35,288 nucleotides of DNA from a virus. The notes beneath the pieces are model-generated. The model did no database searches. It was not told the origin of the DNA and was given only the letters and a program-made list of their open reading frames with translations. Location of the stretch: positions 1 to 35,288 of the IMG/VR virus record IMGVR_UViG_3300030328_003647. One strand, given 5' to 3'. The position numbers were made by a program, and so were the translations under genes. This document shows positions 21,508-29,215 of the stretch, piece by piece. Each line of letters starts with the position of its first letter. Positions within the stretch are counted from its first letter, which is position 1.

Positions 21508-21670
21508 ATGTTTCCTGCCCGACTATCCCTGAGGATAAGTCTATAGGCGGATGTGAGCCAGTTTTACATCTTAGCTCAGGATACAGTGCCTCAGCTCAGT
21601 TAATCATCACTGATATGAGCTGTTGTTAATTTCACAGGCTTTGACTAATGGAGTCAGCTACTCAAGGTGT
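21508..21670 (-). ncRNA. Structured leader or intergenic RNA candidate
   Basis: This 163-base gene-free stretch contains several hairpins. GACTATCC/GGATAAGTC spans 21521-21541 (tetraloop, one bulge). CAGCTCA/TGAGCTG spans 21592-21622, with an inner ATCA/TGAT stem. TGACT/AGTCA spans 21642-21656. AGCTCAG is also repeated at 21573 and 21593. It could be a leader that controls the small zinc-protein genes, or a processed RNA. No known riboswitch or tRNA is recognised. Confidence 0.4.
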
Positions 21671-22051
21671 TTAATTCTTGATGAATGTAGCTGGAACTCG
21701 TCGACTTGAATCTTTCCATAGCTTTTTACAGCTACCGTCAGAATCAACGTGGTATTTATGGAATGAGTTTTCGAACTTAAAGCTCGACTTACACGCTCCA
21801 CAAGTACCCTCATCGACACGCTTCTTAGCTTTGTTTTTAGGCATAGCTTTTGAAGCTTTGGCTATCTTAGACTTTTTGCCTGAGTTCATAGCTATACTTC
21901 TACTGAGATTAGCACTAGTGTTATTCTCAATAGACTTAAGCAAATGTTCAAGCATATTATCTATTTGTAGCCTTATCTTTCTGTCACTGTCGTCAATCTT
22001 ATTCTCTAGAGAATTAAGTTTCTCGACAATAACTTCTAAGGGTTTAGACAT
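21671..22051 (-). CDS. 126-residue coiled-coil plus zinc-finger protein
   Basis: The first 50 residues form a coiled coil (VIVEKLNSLENKIDD...IDNMLEHLLKSIE), followed by a basic linker (KKSKIAKASKAMPKNKAKK). A C-terminal finger has CGAC (84-87), then H93/H98-type histidines and C108. The design suggests an oligomeric DNA-binding or regulatory protein. GGAGGT lies at a good distance from the ATG. First gene of the operon leaving the divergent region at 22052-22481. Confidence 0.65.
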   Translation of the reverse strand: MSKPLEVIVEKLNSLENKIDDSDRKIRLQIDNMLEHLLKSIENNTSANLSRSIAMNSGKKSKIAKASKAMPKNKAKKRVDEGTCGACKSSFKFENSFHKYHVDSDGSCKKLWKDSSRRVPATFIKN

Positions 22052-22481
22052 ATTGTTTTACCTCCATATTTGGTGTTGGGTTCGTAACTTTGACACGTTC
22101 CCGTTCCTAGTTATCTAGGTGGATAGACTTCTTCTATCTCTGATTTCAGCTCCTGCTTCACAGTCCGCTACTCGGCATTTGCGAAATACCACCAACGACG
22201 CAACGGATATAGTTTACTATTATACTTAGACTCGACGATGGCAATGTATCTTAGATAGAGTATGCTATTTAAATGGAAAAATGCTGACCCATACCTGAAA
22301 ATCAGTGTGCCTGAAGCGCCTCATCGGTCCTCACGTTTTACTCACAAATCGTCCGTTAGTGAGTTCAGAAGCGAGTAAAATTTTGAAAGTCATTTTGTAT
22401 AGATAACATACATCTGAGATAGATATTATAGGACATTCACCAATAGACTTATATAGTTCCAAATATACATATAGAGTAGCT
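22052..22481. other. Divergent intergenic control region
   Basis: About 430 bases separate the leftward and rightward blocks. On the minus side lie a TATA-like TTTAAAT (22267-22273) and a long leader with hairpins CCTAG/CTAGG (22106-22119) and GATAGA/TCTATC (22122-22138). On the plus side there is an 8-bp inverted repeat TTTTACTC/GAGTAAAA (22336-22380) enclosing ACTCAC/GTGAGT, then the TATA box for the virion block. No gene or tRNA is visible. Confidence 0.6.
22448..22456 (+). promoter_or_regulatory. TATA box of the virion (late) block
   Basis: CTTATATAG is centred about 30 bases before the ATG at 22482, predicting a near-leaderless transcript. No ribosome-binding site precedes that ATG. Unlike promoters A and B it has neither a C7 run nor the 17-bp element, which fits separate timing of late genes. 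Confidence 0.62.
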
Positions 22482-22946
22482 ATGACTAGCAAAGAGCACG
22501 GATTAAAGAAATACAAACTAGTTAACGCACTAACAATGGACAATCCATTGTCGTTAGTAGAAAAGATTAAGCAAGTACCAGAGGACTATGAACGTTATAA
22601 GTTCTACCTGTGCGAACTTGACCAGGACCCAGGCTTATCATTGAACATCATTGAAACCAGCCGCGTTGCTGCTATGTTAATGCAATTGGAACGTTACGAC
22701 TCTTGGTCGTACGAGAAGAACATTGACGAACTTATGAATTACGAAACTACAAACGAACGTATGCGAAAAATGAACGAGTATGTATTGAATTACTTACAAC
22801 GTGCACGTAACACCAACATCATTCAAGACAGCGTAGGTGCTGCTCAGGAACTTCTTATGGAATTAAAGGGCGAAGACGGTGGTTTGAAAGTTGAATGGAA
22901 AAAACAACAAGAAATAATAGATATAGAGGTAGATGAAAATGACTAA
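22482..22946 (+). CDS. Candidate terminase small subunit
   Basis: This 154-residue helical protein lies two genes ahead of the large terminase and is the first gene of the virion block, the usual place of the small subunit that recognises viral DNA. Residues 10-60 include a possible helix-turn-helix around SLNIIETSRVAAMLMQL. The C-terminal half is a charged helix. The sequence itself carries no decisive motif, so the name rests on position and size. Confidence 0.45.
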   Translation: MTSKEHGLKKYKLVNALTMDNPLSLVEKIKQVPEDYERYKFYLCELDQDPGLSLNIIETSRVAAMLMQLERYDSWSYEKNIDELMNYETTNERMRKMNEYVLNYLQRARNTNIIQDSVGAAQELLMELKGEDGGLKVEWKKQQEIIDIEVDEND

Positions 22947-23352
22947 TAACACAACAGCAGAGACAAACGTAACAACTAACTTGACTGGTGACAGTGATAC
23001 AGAAAGTATGATTGAGACCATTCTTGACGTTCTTACAGGTTCTCCAGAACTTATAGGTCTTCTTTTGGTAATCGTTGGAGCAGGGGTAGTAGCCTACTTT
23101 AAAGTTCCTGCCTTTAAGATGTTCGTAGATGTTTATGCGTCCAAGTTTATGAAAAAACACGAAGCAGAGATATTAGAACTCTTAGAGAAGAACTTAACTC
23201 CAAAGATGAGAGAGGCCTTATCAGCAGAAGCAGAAAAGCATCTTAAAAATGAAATTTTAGTACAAGTTATTCTAAGCAACTTTGACCACACTGAAAAGAA
23301 GGCTCAAGGTACAGTTAAGAAACTTATTAGAGATTTAGCAAAAGAAGCTTAA
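22939..23352 (+). CDS. Membrane protein with three N-glycosylation sites before the helix
   Basis: The start is the ATG at 22939 (137 residues), suited to the AGAGGT upstream; an ATG two codons earlier is too close. The first 20 residues hold three N-x-T sequons (NNT, NVT, NLT). A membrane helix follows at about residues 36-58 (ELIGLLLVIVGAGVVAYF), then a long cytoplasmic helical domain. Sequons before the helix suggest an outward N-terminus glycosylated by the host AglB enzyme. It sits between the terminase genes (TAATG with TerL), an unusual place for a membrane protein. Function is unknown. Confidence 0.65.
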   Translation: MTNNTTAETNVTTNLTGDSDTESMIETILDVLTGSPELIGLLLVIVGAGVVAYFKVPAFKMFVDVYASKFMKKHEAEILELLEKNLTPKMREALSAEAEKHLKNEILVQVILSNFDHTEKKAQGTVKKLIRDLAKEA

Positions 23353-25058
23353 TGTACGAATTGGCTAACGTTATCGTAGAAGCCAAAAAGACCTTAGAAG
23401 AGGACTCGGCTACAGACGTTCGTTTTACTCATAATTATGAGATATTTAAACGGTTCGTCAACGTTGCTGAGTCTTCTCCGACGGACGAAGAGTTTCACAG
23501 ACGTATACTGACAGACTTTGACTTGTTCTGTGTTGCGTATATACGTTTAGACAACCGCAAGCCTATGTATCCTGCGCCTTGGCAGAGTGAGGCAGCGGCT
23601 ATTTTTGAATCGAGGGAAGTAAATTTATTCATTGAACCTCGTAAGATAGGTAAGAGTGCGGTACTCAGTGCCTATATTTTATGGAAGATGTGCAAGGAAC
23701 AGTCTACCAGAGCAGTAATATTTGCTCCTACACAAGCACAGTTGTTCATTATGGACGACATATGGAAGTGTTTAAAGCGTTGCGACTACTTAATGGACAA
23801 ATATGTCCAACCAAACGCTGGTGTACAGAAGAGAGGAACGTTCGGTAAAGAATATATTCGATTTGCCTTTAATGAATCAGAGGTTGTAGCTAGTAATTTA
23901 GCGCAATCACAGAAAGCAGACAGTAAACGTGGTAATAAGGGGTCTCTTTTCATCGTGGATGAGATAGAGTTAGTTACCAAAGAGGTAAGAACTACGGTTA
24001 TTGACGATATGATGGCCGATACATATACCGAAAAGAAGATGATAATGGTCGGTACGCCCAAAAGTATCGCTAATCCAGAGCTTGAAATGGAGTGGGACGC
24101 CTATAAGGATGACCCAGATAACTACGGAACTCACCACATTGACGTGTGGGACGCCATAATTCAAGGCGCAATCACCCGTAGCTATATAAAAAACCGTTTT
24201 AAACGTCTACATATCCCCTGTCAGTGGGTGTTGAAGAAGGGAATCTGTGCCCCGCGCGAATTAACAGAGGACGCAGAGATAGATGGGTGGAAGTGTAACA
24301 AGTGTTGTATGCTTAATGAGGACTTTGTTGCGGAAAATATGGGAGAATTCCCTAAATCTGCAGGTAAATTCTTTCCAAAACTGTTTTTAGAGGCCTGTGC
24401 GCAAGAATCTTGGGACTTAACACTTAAATCAGAGCCAGGTAGAGAGTATATTATGGGGATTGACTACGGATTGTTGTTAAATCCTACGCAAATAACGGTG
24501 TTTGAGGTATTAGCAGGCAATGCACGTCTGGTTTACTGGGAAGAGATATCCCCCGTACCCCCTGAAAAGGGACACAGGGACTATGACCCTATTATAGAAC
24601 GTATAAAACGTATATATCACGCGTATAGAGGTAGAATAGTACGCATTTACCCTGATGCTACTGCAGCAGGTATACAAATAACAGCAGACCTTACTAAAGA
24701 ACCTAGCAGAATACCTTCGGTGAAAATATACTCAAACGAAACTGCAGCTAAGAAAGAAGTCCTAGGAGTATGGATGACAGGTCCATATAAGCACGATATG
24801 CTACAGAATTACCGAAAAATCATTATGGACGGACGTCTAAAAGTTCCAAAATCGGAACCTTTTTATACTAAGTTCATTTTAGAACACGACGGAGTCGTCG
24901 TACAGAAAGTACAAGGAACTTCAAACTATTTGAAGTTTAAAGAACCTGTGGGAGGCACTATCGACCTATTAGATAGTATGGGCCTAGCCCTTTTACATTT
25001 ATCGAAAGATGTAAGCCCACCTTATTTAGGATTTGGAGTATCAAAGTTGAAAATATGA
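23352..25058 (+). CDS. terL: Large terminase subunit (packaging ATPase and nuclease)
   Basis: It pumps viral DNA into proheads and cuts it. In 568 residues the ATPase has the deviant Walker A PRKIGKS (96-102), Walker B LFIVDE (199-204) and a coupling motif VGTP (233-236). The RNase H-like nuclease has GIDYG (D371), YPDA (D435) and a late acidic motif in DLLDSMGLAL. Between the two domains lies an unusual cysteine-rich insert (C290, C299, C315, C318, C319) that could bind zinc. The start overlaps the previous stop (TAATG). Confidence 0.93.
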   Translation: MYELANVIVEAKKTLEEDSATDVRFTHNYEIFKRFVNVAESSPTDEEFHRRILTDFDLFCVAYIRLDNRKPMYPAPWQSEAAAIFESREVNLFIEPRKIGKSAVLSAYILWKMCKEQSTRAVIFAPTQAQLFIMDDIWKCLKRCDYLMDKYVQPNAGVQKRGTFGKEYIRFAFNESEVVASNLAQSQKADSKRGNKGSLFIVDEIELVTKEVRTTVIDDMMADTYTEKKMIMVGTPKSIANPELEMEWDAYKDDPDNYGTHHIDVWDAIIQGAITRSYIKNRFKRLHIPCQWVLKKGICAPRELTEDAEIDGWKCNKCCMLNEDFVAENMGEFPKSAGKFFPKLFLEACAQESWDLTLKSEPGREYIMGIDYGLLLNPTQITVFEVLAGNARLVYWEEISPVPPEKGHRDYDPIIERIKRIYHAYRGRIVRIYPDATAAGIQITADLTKEPSRIPSVKIYSNETAAKKEVLGVWMTGPYKHDMLQNYRKIIMDGRLKVPKSEPFYTKFILEHDGVVVQKVQGTSNYLKFKEPVGGTIDLLDSMGLALLHLSKDVSPPYLGFGVSKLKI

Positions 25059-25372
25059 ACTTTTACGGAGGAAATTTAGAGAATGATTGCATAGCTATCT
25101 TAAATTGGTGCTATAGAAATCAGAGTAAGAAACAGAGTTACAGAGTGTTCGCAGACGAACTCGGTATACCTTTAGGAACATTACACAGAATTATTAAAGG
25201 ATTCAAGTACTTTGGCGAAAGCCACTGGGCTCTGGCAACGTACGCAAAGAAATACGGATATGATGTTACGTTCGTAGGACGCAAAGGTTCGATAATCTGG
25301 GTTGACAAACGTAGGCCTTATTTAGAGAACCCTGCATTGTACGAAGAAGATGGAGAATTGTTCCAAATATAA
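25055..25372 (+). CDS. Small HTH-like protein between terminase and portal
   Basis: The 105-residue protein contains YRVFADELGIPLGTLHRIIKG (about residues 33-53) broken by typical helix-turn-helix spacing, as in XRE-type DNA-binding domains. A second basic segment follows. The ATG overlaps the terminase stop (ATGA). It may bind DNA during packaging or regulate late genes; both are inference. Confidence 0.6.
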   Translation: MNFYGGNLENDCIAILNWCYRNQSKKQSYRVFADELGIPLGTLHRIIKGFKYFGESHWALATYAKKYGYDVTFVGRKGSIIWVDKRRPYLENPALYEEDGELFQI

Positions 25373-25388
25373 ATAATGGAGAGTCACT

Positions 25389-26819
25389 ATGTCCGAAAAT
25401 AATAAGAAATCATTTTTTGGTGGATGGTTTTCATCTGCCGACAGTCCGCTAACTGATTCTCAAGAAACCTTTGACGTATATAATACAGATATTGGAGATT
25501 ATAGAGATAAAGAAGTAACTAAATTTTACGACCATTATCTTGTGGAATATCAAGAAAATGAGTGGTTCTCCTTCTTAGTTGACTACGTAGTTGGTGAAAT
25601 GTTCACCGATTATCACTTTGTTGGCGCAGGTGCCAAAGAAGTAAGAGCGTTTTTTGAAGAAACCGACCCGTTAGCGTACGATGAAATAGAAATGATGGGT
25701 CTTAATGTAGTACGTGAAGGTACGGGAGCATTAAAGAAATATTGGAATGATGGTAAACTAGCTCAATTAAAAGCTATGAATGGGCGCTTATTGCGTTTAG
25801 ATTTAATGGCAAAGGAGAGAAAGGTTGCTTCCAATAAGCCAGCAAACAAGTTAGATGGTTCAGGTATGCCTTCGTCAATAATGGGGCAGTCACAAACCTA
25901 TTCATCTACACTGGGAGCTAAAGTCAACGAAGTTGAAGACACTCAAATGTTACAAGTTAGTGTCGCATCTGACTCTAAATTTTTAGTCAATTTAAAAACT
26001 TGGAGAATATCTGATTATGATGATTACAGAAACGAGCAAATAGCCTTGTGCCGTATTAAGAGGGACCCACGGTCACCTTACGGCATTCCATTTGGTCGGT
26101 CTAGTTTTCACGTAATTAAGGCACTAAAAGGAGTGGATAGAGATATTCTTGCTTCGATTAAACAAAATGCATCTAATCTAAAAGTAATTAGTGCGGACCT
26201 AAGTGGTTTGGACAGTGACTCTGATAAAAAAACCGCTTTAGAGAACCTAGCTAAGACTTATGATAAGATAGCATCTGCTACTCAGGGAGTTGTTGCAATA
26301 GATAACCACCACGAAGTTGGATATATGGGAACTACTGGAGCAGGTTCAAGAGATAGCAGAGTTTTAGAAGTAATGGGCCATTTAGAGCCAGTTATATCTG
26401 CTTTATTGATGAATTATTTATTCTCAATTGGGCTAATAGAACAAAGTGGCGCTAATAAATCTATCATCTCACGGCAAGAAATAAGAGCTGAGAGACAGAT
26501 AGAGCGATATAGGAGGGCAGTCGCAAGATTCTTCGAGACTCAAATCTTCCCTGATATAACCGAACAGCCGTGTAAATTAGTATTCAATAAATACTATGAA
26601 CCTGAAATATGGTTAAATTTATTCGAAAAGAACGTTATATCTAGAGAAAGATTATTAGAACAGATGTCAATAATTGACGAAGGTACAACATATTACAAAG
26701 ATGTGTCCGCGTTAGCTATTGGAGGTGAAGGAGGAGGGTTGCCAGGGGGTAACTTGAAATCTAAAGAAGATAATAATGACGACTCCGCAGATAAAAGAAC
26801 GAGAGAGGAAGAACAATAA
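25389..26819 (+). CDS. Portal protein
   Basis: The portal forms the dodecameric ring through which DNA enters the head. The 476-residue protein has the expected size, position (after TerL) and late helical stem. Residues about 210-245 carry a RIKRDPRSPYGIPFG-type segment seen in portal wings, followed by a long helical stretch and an EVMGHLEPVISALLMNYLF helix. The C-terminus is acidic and disordered (about 440-476). A GGAG precedes the start. It is TAATG-coupled to the next small gene. Confidence 0.85.
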   Translation: MSENNKKSFFGGWFSSADSPLTDSQETFDVYNTDIGDYRDKEVTKFYDHYLVEYQENEWFSFLVDYVVGEMFTDYHFVGAGAKEVRAFFEETDPLAYDEIEMMGLNVVREGTGALKKYWNDGKLAQLKAMNGRLLRLDLMAKERKVASNKPANKLDGSGMPSSIMGQSQTYSSTLGAKVNEVEDTQMLQVSVASDSKFLVNLKTWRISDYDDYRNEQIALCRIKRDPRSPYGIPFGRSSFHVIKALKGVDRDILASIKQNASNLKVISADLSGLDSDSDKKTALENLAKTYDKIASATQGVVAIDNHHEVGYMGTTGAGSRDSRVLEVMGHLEPVISALLMNYLFSIGLIEQSGANKSIISRQEIRAERQIERYRRAVARFFETQIFPDITEQPCKLVFNKYYEPEIWLNLFEKNVISRERLLEQMSIIDEGTTYYKDVSALAIGGEGGGLPGGNLKSKEDNNDDSADKRTREEEQ

Positions 26820-26950
26820 TGGCAAAGGATGGAAAAAAGGCACCTAAGGGATATCATTTTATGCCAGATGGTAGTTTGATGAAAGATAGTGATATGAAAA
26901 AAGGAAAGAAACCTAAATATCCAACAAATAAATCAGGTAAACGTTATTAA
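26819..26950 (+). CDS. 43-residue basic protein
   Basis: A Lys/Gly/Pro-rich peptide beginning MAKDGKKAPKGYHFMPDG and ending in NKSGKRY. The one-base TAATG overlaps at both ends (with portal and with the membrane protein) support it. Small GYHxMPDG-type basic proteins occur near phage portals, but no role is known. Confidence 0.68.
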   Translation: MAKDGKKAPKGYHFMPDGSLMKDSDMKKGKKPKYPTNKSGKRY

Positions 26951-27900
26951 TGGCACGGGATGATTACGGAGCAATAAACGTCATCACTGACGAAGAAAAG
27001 GAAGCACTCGGACTTTCTGGTCGTAAACCAGACGATGAAGAGGGCGTTTTCGAACAGATAGGCAAAACTGCCGATAAAATAGGGGAGACGAAGTTAGGAC
27101 AAAAAATAGGCTCTATTTTAACAGTCCTCATTTTAGCTATGTTTGGGAGCGGTACAGCCGACCTAGATATGTTCGGGGACCTATTTGACTCGGAGGAACC
27201 TACGGGCCCTAAAGGGGGCTGTATGGACCCCTCAGCGATGAATTACAAAAAGGATGCAACATTCGATAATGGTTCTTGTGTTTTTCCGCCACCTGTAATT
27301 TATGGATGTACTAATCCTGACGCTGAAAACTATAATAAGCAGGCGACGCACGATAATGGGCGTTGTCAATTTCTCGGTGGACCTGGGGACAATAATACTG
27401 GAAACCAGACGGCCACGAATGAGACTGTCGTTGGATGTATGGATATAGATGCATCAAATTATAATGACAGAGCCGAGGAAGATGATGGTAGCTGTGAATA
27501 TGAAGAATATAATTGCACGGCTAATGAAACTTACTTTTGGAATGGTATGCAATATGGAAACTATTCCAGAGAAGATGAATCTACGTTAAATATAACGATA
27601 GATATAGATACTGACTGTGACCAGGATACATTGCCTGTTATGGTCGGATACGATGTCGGACATCTGAAAGTAGAAGACAATGAAACAGTATGGAATGGTT
27701 ATATGTATAATGACTATTTCTTTAATGTCACTGGGTGGGAGCAAAATGAATATATGCTTCATTCGGGGCCTGAATATTTCACAGAGCCTTACACAGGATA
27801 TTACATTGTTTATGTCAATCTATGGGCAGACTGGGAAAGAAATGGAACCTATGAGTGGGTCAATTATTTTGTAATTGGAGAATTATTCTTAGAGGAATGA
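26950..27900 (+). CDS. Membrane-anchored surface protein with three GCxD-type cysteine repeats
   Basis: The 316-residue protein has a charged cytoplasmic N-terminus (1-50) and one membrane helix (about 53-67). Three repeats follow, of the form GC-x-D/N-P-x-A-x-N-Y-x-A-x-D-N-G-x-C, at about 90-111, 119-140 and 162-183, each closing with a disulfide-type Cys pair; such repeats are common in secreted proteins of marine microbes and probably bind calcium. A beta-rich C-terminal domain carries many N-x-S/T sequons (about ten overall). It is likely displayed outside the cell or on the virion and could act in attachment, exclusion or release. TAATG and ATGA overlaps tie it to its neighbours. Confidence 0.72.
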   Translation: MARDDYGAINVITDEEKEALGLSGRKPDDEEGVFEQIGKTADKIGETKLGQKIGSILTVLILAMFGSGTADLDMFGDLFDSEEPTGPKGGCMDPSAMNYKKDATFDNGSCVFPPPVIYGCTNPDAENYNKQATHDNGRCQFLGGPGDNNTGNQTATNETVVGCMDIDASNYNDRAEEDDGSCEYEEYNCTANETYFWNGMQYGNYSREDESTLNITIDIDTDCDQDTLPVMVGYDVGHLKVEDNETVWNGYMYNDYFFNVTGWEQNEYMLHSGPEYFTEPYTGYYIVYVNLWADWERNGTYEWVNYFVIGELFLEE

Positions 27901-28421
27901 TGGAATGGGCGGTAACAATATTAGAAATGTTGGCAGTTGTTTCTGCTTCAGCGGGTATGATTTTCATAGTCCTGATGATATATGCAGTTGCCAGACAAAT
28001 AATAAAAAAACCAAGGAAAATGGAGGAAAAAACGAAAATGAGTAAAGACACAGCAAGCGAAGGTGTAACATTTAATGATATATTTATGTTTATGATTGCC
28101 GTACCTTTAGTTTTACTCTGGGTTGGTTTTGCAGGATTTGTTATACACAGCGGATTGCAAGACGACTCTGTTCTTGAACAAATTGAAGGATATACAACTC
28201 TGATAGCTATATTAGGAGGGCCAGCTCTTCTAATTATCAAAGACGCACTGGATGTCTGGAAACAAGAACAAGCGGAGAAAACAGCGTTCTATAAGGTAAA
28301 AGCGCAAGCAGTTATTGATTATAATGACCACGCACAAAAGCAAGCTCAAATGATTGAAGCTAAACAGCAAGAACAAGAACACAAGATAGAAACTGGTACG
28401 ACATTACCAAAAAAGAAATAA
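27897..28421 (+). CDS. Three-helix membrane protein with charged C-terminal tail
   Basis: The start is the ATG at 27897, which overlaps the previous stop (ATGA); an upstream start at 27855 lies inside the previous gene. In 174 residues there are three hydrophobic helices, roughly at 4-34, 62-88 and 102-122, then a Gln/Lys/Glu-rich coiled tail (KQAQMIEAKQQEQEHK). It resembles holin-like or membrane-scaffold proteins in outline, but no family is recognised. Placed between the surface protein and small basic proteins in the head block. Confidence 0.65.
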   Translation: MMEWAVTILEMLAVVSASAGMIFIVLMIYAVARQIIKKPRKMEEKTKMSKDTASEGVTFNDIFMFMIAVPLVLLWVGFAGFVIHSGLQDDSVLEQIEGYTTLIAILGGPALLIIKDALDVWKQEQAEKTAFYKVKAQAVIDYNDHAQKQAQMIEAKQQEQEHKIETGTTLPKKK

Positions 28422-28433
28422 GGAGAATAAAAT

Positions 28434-28694
28434 ATGGAAAAACAAGAAATGATTGACTTTCTAAAGGCTAGAGGTATGTTCGAAAGAGGAATGAACCAAT
28501 TAGTCGGTTGGGAACTCGCAGAATTAGTTGAAAAAGCTATGGATATGGGAGTACCAACATTAGAAGAAACCGAAGAACTTTTGGAAGAACCTAAAGAAGA
28601 ACCTAAAGCAGAGCCAAAGAAAGAAAAACCTAAAGCAAAGCCAAAGGCAAAGCCAAAAGCAAAAGCAAAACCAAAAAAAGAAAAGAAGGAGTAA
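28434..28694 (+). CDS. 86-residue protein with Lys/Pro/Ala repeat tail
   Basis: The first 45 residues form a small helical domain, perhaps SAP- or HeH-like (MIDFLKARGMFERGMNQLVGWELAE is split by the turn at GMNQ). The rest is a repetitive Glu-Pro-Lys, then Lys-Pro-Lys-Ala tail like that of histone H1 and some phage internal proteins. It is probably DNA-binding, perhaps packaged with the genome. AGGAG precedes the ATG. Confidence 0.68.
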   Translation: MEKQEMIDFLKARGMFERGMNQLVGWELAELVEKAMDMGVPTLEETEELLEEPKEEPKAEPKKEKPKAKPKAKPKAKAKPKKEKKE

Positions 28695-28696
28695 TT

Positions 28697-28744
28697 ATGT
28701 GCTGTAAAGAAAATTGCGAATGTAACTGCTGTAATGAGGAATAA
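28697..28744 (+). CDS. 15-residue cysteine-rich microprotein
   Basis: The peptide MCCKENCECNCCNEE has six cysteines in 15 residues, like a tiny metallothionein. AAGGAG lies at ideal distance from the ATG, and the next gene starts two bases after its stop. The good ribosome-binding site makes translation likely despite the size. It could bind zinc, copper or iron; the role is unknown. Confidence 0.5.
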   Translation: MCCKENCECNCCNEE

Positions 28745-28746
28745 AT

Positions 28747-28899
28747 ATGGTTGTAAAAAAATCGGGGAAAGGCTACCAACTTAGAACTAAAAGTGGTAAA
28801 CGTTTACTCGGAAAACATAAGACTAAAAAGTCAGCTAAGAAACAAGAACAAGCTATACACGCAGCCAAAGCTGCACGTGCAAAGCGAGGAAGAAGATGA
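28747..28899 (+). CDS. 50-residue basic protein
   Basis: It starts MVVKKSGKGYQLRTKSGK, followed by LLGKHKTKKSAKKQEQAI and an Ala/Arg/Lys-rich helix. Small proteins with a GYxLRSK...LGxHxTKxxAxxQ outline are common in the head blocks of environmental phages. It is ATGA-coupled to the next gene. Function unknown, probably DNA-binding. Confidence 0.66.
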   Translation: MVVKKSGKGYQLRTKSGKRLLGKHKTKKSAKKQEQAIHAAKAARAKRGRR

Positions 28900-29048
28900 A
28901 GATAGTTTTCGATGACGACAGAGAAGATATAGTAATTAAATCTAAATCTGAGGCAAAGCTTAATATAGGTAAGAAAGCAAAGGTTAATATAGATGAAAAG
29001 AAAATCAATAGACAACACAAAAAAGCCAAAAAAACAAGCAAAAAGTGA
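28896..29048 (+). CDS. 50-residue charged protein
   Basis: It begins with an acidic strand (MKIVFDDDREDIVIK) and ends in a Lys-rich tail (HKKAKKTSKK). The ATG overlaps the previous stop (ATGA). The last 56 bases overlap the next frame, so one of the two may be shorter or unused. Confidence 0.5.
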   Translation: MKIVFDDDREDIVIKSKSEAKLNIGKKAKVNIDEKKINRQHKKAKKTSKK

Positions 29049-29187
29049 ACCTAAAGTCATTGTTGGCAATGACCCTGGTGATGAGATGGATATGTCACGC
29101 GTGCCTATTAAAAACGCTGAAAGGGCAAATCCAATTCTCAAGTCTAGTGGCATTGTAGCCTATAAGGTAGCAGATATAAAGGTTTAG
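28993..29187 (+). CDS. 64-residue basic protein, start uncertain
   Basis: The N-terminus is Lys-rich and overlaps the preceding gene in another frame; the second half (MSRVPIKNAERANPILKSSG) looks more like a folded segment. In-frame ATGs at 29086 and 29092 could be the true start, avoiding the overlap. No family is recognised. The protease/scaffold gene follows after 28 bases. Confidence 0.45.
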   Translation: MKRKSIDNTKKPKKQAKSEPKVIVGNDPGDEMDMSRVPIKNAERANPILKSSGIVAYKVADIKV

Positions 29188-29215
29188 TTCCATATATACT
29201 TATTGGAGATTTTAA

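Noticed and set aside
21508-22481. tRNA genes in the two gene-free stretches
   Set aside because: I found no T-loop consensus (GGTTCGANTCC-like) with a matching acceptor stem on either strand; the hairpins do not form a cloverleaf.
28773-29153. 126-codon Phe/Leu/Cys-rich frame on the minus strand
   Set aside because: It is the antisense of Lys-rich small genes; hydrophobic strings of this kind are expected opposite Lys codons.
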